64,000 bases of DNA from Acetobacteraceae bacterium H6797. Lineage in GTDB: Bacteria; Pseudomonadota; Alphaproteobacteria; Acetobacterales; Acetobacteraceae. Position 1 is the first letter of the stretch. Every line of letters starts with the position of its first letter. Location of the stretch: NCBI GenBank assembly GCA_015223225.1, contig JADFCQ010000003.1:248001-312000 (forward strand), given 5' to 3'. Under the pieces are notes generated by a model. It ran no database searches. It was not told the DNA's origin and saw nothing but the letters and a program-made list of their open reading frames with translations. A program made the position numbers and the translations under genes. Of the stretch, positions 62,710 through 64,000 are shown in pieces.

Positions 62710-63436
62710 GGGGCAGAGCCTGGAGGTTCACGCCCTGCTGCCGCTGGATTTCCGGCTCCCGTCGCGCCTTGCTGGGCTGCGGCTCGTGCCGGGGCGGCGG
62801 ATCGCGGCGCTGGTCGGCATCGACCACGCGCCCGAGGAAGAGACGCGGGAGGAGGCCTTGGCCCGGCACCGCGAGGTCTGCGCCGCCGTTTCCAAGCTCG
62901 GCGCCTGCATCCCCTTGCCCTGCGGCCTCGTCTTCCCCGCCGCGGCACCGCTCCACGCTTGGCTCTCCCAGCGCGAGACGGCCTTCGAGCGCGCGCTGGA
63001 GGATGTGGCGGGCTGCGAGGAATGGGTGGTGACGCTGGTCGAGAATGCCCAATCCCACGGTGCCTGGCTCGCCGCGCGCGATCCGGGGTTGGCGCGGATG
63101 GAGAGCGGGGCCGTCGACAAGGCCAAGCTCGGTCGGCTTGCCGCCGCGCAGGAAGCGGCGCGCCAGGCTCGGCGCGGCGTGATCGCGGCGCGGGTCGAGG
63201 GCGCGCTCTCTGCGCTGAGCAAGGCGGGATCGCGCGAGCGGCCGGCGGGGCAGGAAGGGGCCGGGCAGGCGGGGCGGCAGAGCTGGTCGGTGCTGGTGCC
63301 GGCCGAATCGGTGATGACACTTCGCTTGGCGCTGGCCGCCGAGGCGAAGGGGCTGGCGGGCACGGGCCTGCTGCTCGACATCGCCGAATCGCTGCCGGCC
63401 TATCGCTTCGCCCGCGGCGTCACCCACGACGCCTGA
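62690..63436 (+). CDS. GvpL/GvpF-like gas-vesicle-type protein, orphan
   Basis: 248 residues. ALLPLDF and VGIDHAPEE at the start, then ARHREVCAAVSKLGACIPLPCGLVFP with LHAWLSQRETAFERALEDVAGCEEWVVTL, and a final AEAKGLAGTGLLLDIAESLPAYRF follow the GvpL/GvpF pattern closely. Such proteins are assembly factors or minor wall components of gas vesicles. No gvpA, gvpN or gvpK is in the window. It overlaps the DUF4347-like gene by 20 bases, so the two are translationally linked. Function in the absence of other gvp genes is unknown. Confidence 0.65.
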   Translation: MSPSASEGQSLEVHALLPLDFRLPSRLAGLRLVPGRRIAALVGIDHAPEEETREEALARHREVCAAVSKLGACIPLPCGLVFPAAAPLHAWLSQRETAFERALEDVAGCEEWVVTLVENAQSHGAWLAARDPGLARMESGAVDKAKLGRLAAAQEAARQARRGVIAARVEGALSALSKAGSRERPAGQEGAGQAGRQSWSVLVPAESVMTLRLALAAEAKGLAGTGLLLDIAESLPAYRFARGVTHDA

Positions 63437-63489
63437 GCGGCGGGAGGCGGGGCGCACTCCCTTCTAGATCCTCCAACGAGACGGACAAC

Positions 63490-63526
63490 AAAAAACCCGG
63501 CGAGACCGAAGTCTTGCCGGGTTTTG
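63490..63526. terminator. Strong terminator, usable on both strands
   Basis: AAAACCCGGC (63492-63501) and GCCGGGTTTT (63516-63525) form a perfect 10-bp stem. Read leftward it ends in a T-run and follows tRNA-Asn directly; read rightward it ends the GvpL/GvpF-like transcript with TTTT. Confidence 0.88.
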
Positions 63527-63528
63527 AT

Positions 63529-63604
63529 TGGCTCCCTGAGTAGGACTCGAACCTACGACCGAGCGATTAACAGTCGCTTGCTCTACCAACTGAGCTATCA
63601 GGGA
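63529..63604 (-). tRNA. tRNA-Asn (anticodon GTT)
   Basis: Cloverleaf is readable on the minus strand: acceptor TCCCTGA/TCAGGGA, D-arm GCTCAGTTGGTAGAGC, anticodon loop CTGTTAATC with GTT, T-arm GTAGGTTCGAGTCCTAC, discriminator G and an encoded CCA at 63529-63531. Confidence 0.97.
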
Positions 63605-63704
63605 TCAGCGGTGAGGCGCCTTCTAAGCAGTTTGAGGCGCCAAGAAAAGCCCCTTTTCGCATTGTTTCGATCCAGTTCTTGGATCGCTACCCCGCGAGAA
63701 GAAC

Positions 63705-63778
63705 TGGAGGTCCGGAGCGGAATCGAACCGCTGTAGAGGGTTTTGCAGACCCTTGCCTGACCACTCGGCCACCGGACC
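63705..63778 (-). tRNA. tRNA-Cys (anticodon GCA)
   Basis: Minus strand: acceptor GGTCCGG/CCGGACC, D-arm GCCGAGTGGTCAGGC, anticodon loop with GCA, T-arm AGCGGTTCGATTCCGCT, discriminator T as expected for Cys and an encoded CCA at 63705-63707. It lies 100 bases upstream of tRNA-Asn and probably shares its transcript. Confidence 0.97.
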
Positions 63779-64000
63779 ACCCGGGAGTCGCGGCATCCCT
63801 TTCGGGTCACCGTGCTCCGGGCGCGCTGTATGGGTCGCAATGGCGGTGCGGTCAAGCACCCGATGGCGCGGCGGGCATTCTGGGCGGCCATGCGGCAGGC
63901 GAGGGGCAGTGGCGCCAGGCTTCCCGTTTTCCCGTGGCTGGGGCGGCCTCGCGGCCATGCCTTGCTGCTTGGCCCTGCGCGGGGGCGGATTTATAAGCGT
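63779..64000. other. Right-edge region without a recognised gene
   Basis: 222 bases upstream of tRNA-Cys. Presumably contains the tRNA promoter. Open frames here have no recognisable product and end near the window edge. Confidence 0.4.

Noticed and set aside
1..64000. CRISPR arrays, insertion sequences, integrases or phage genes
   Set aside because: No evenly spaced short repeats and no transposase, recombinase or phage structural motifs were seen on either strand; the only sizeable repeat noticed is the 126-bp pair at 3628 and 7880.

Overview
The window looks like chromosomal DNA of a high-GC, Gram-negative alphaproteobacterium. The GC-rich codon use, the many twin-arginine binding proteins, a Bug/TctC-type receptor, the QueDE and RmlABCD sets and an outer-membrane autotransporter suggest the Acetobacteraceae (Roseomonas-like). 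That placement is inference; there is no rRNA here to test it. About 55 protein genes and two tRNAs fill nearly all of the sequence. No transposase, integrase or CRISPR array was seen.

Region 1 (1-8.5 kb). A leftward operon carries a PotD-like receptor, a tandem isochorismatase-fold hydrolase and the start of a PotB-like permease. Next to it is a rightward pair, an ArsR-family regulator of the BigR/SqrR type and a membrane-anchored rhodanese, with an AT-rich palindrome in front. Then comes a self-contained block (GlxA-type regulator, two short-chain dehydrogenases, an MFS exporter). It is bounded by a 126-bp near-identical direct repeat that is the 3' end of an amidohydrolase gene, so the block looks like an insertion.

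Region 2 (7.9-23.4 kb). A leftward, almost entirely overlapping 13-gene operon runs from a MmgE/PrpD protein through two complete dipeptide/nickel-type ABC importers to three enzymes: a maleate isomerase/racemase-fold protein, a RutA-like flavin monooxygenase and a maleamate/N-carbamoylsarcosine-type amidohydrolase. A GntR/HutC regulator is divergent, and a perfect 10-bp palindrome lies between. This reads as uptake and oxidative ring opening of an N-containing compound.

Region 3 (23.3-37.5 kb). A second leftward 11-gene operon starts with its own GntR/HutC regulator, then a branched-chain-amino-acid-type importer, an ICL/PEP-mutase-family lyase, HyuB, HyuA, an isochorismatase-fold protein whose nucleophile position is Gly, and a FrdA-like flavoprotein. 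Divergent from it are LeuC/LeuD-type hydratase subunits. Four TGTCT half-sites, two of them in an 8-bp perfect inverted repeat, sit in between. Together these could open a lactam or imide ring, hydrate an unsaturated diacid and cleave the product.

Region 4 (37.5-55.9 kb). Surface and envelope functions: an autotransporter whose passenger is a PAP2 acid phosphatase, a SASA-type esterase, queDE (7-deazaguanine), rmlCBDA (dTDP-rhamnose), a large DUF4214-containing glycosyltransferase, an unrecognised protein, and three polysaccharide pyruvyltransferase paralogues plus a fourth, degenerate one.

Region 5 (55.9-64 kb). After an AT-rich gap with two leftward-facing terminators come rightward genes for an M29 aminopeptidase, two alpha/beta hydrolases, a sulfite/nitrite-reductase-like protein that has lost its cluster cysteines, a Bug-type receptor, a small DUF4347 protein and an orphan GvpL/GvpF-like protein. 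They are followed by leftward tRNA-Cys and tRNA-Asn with a shared terminator.
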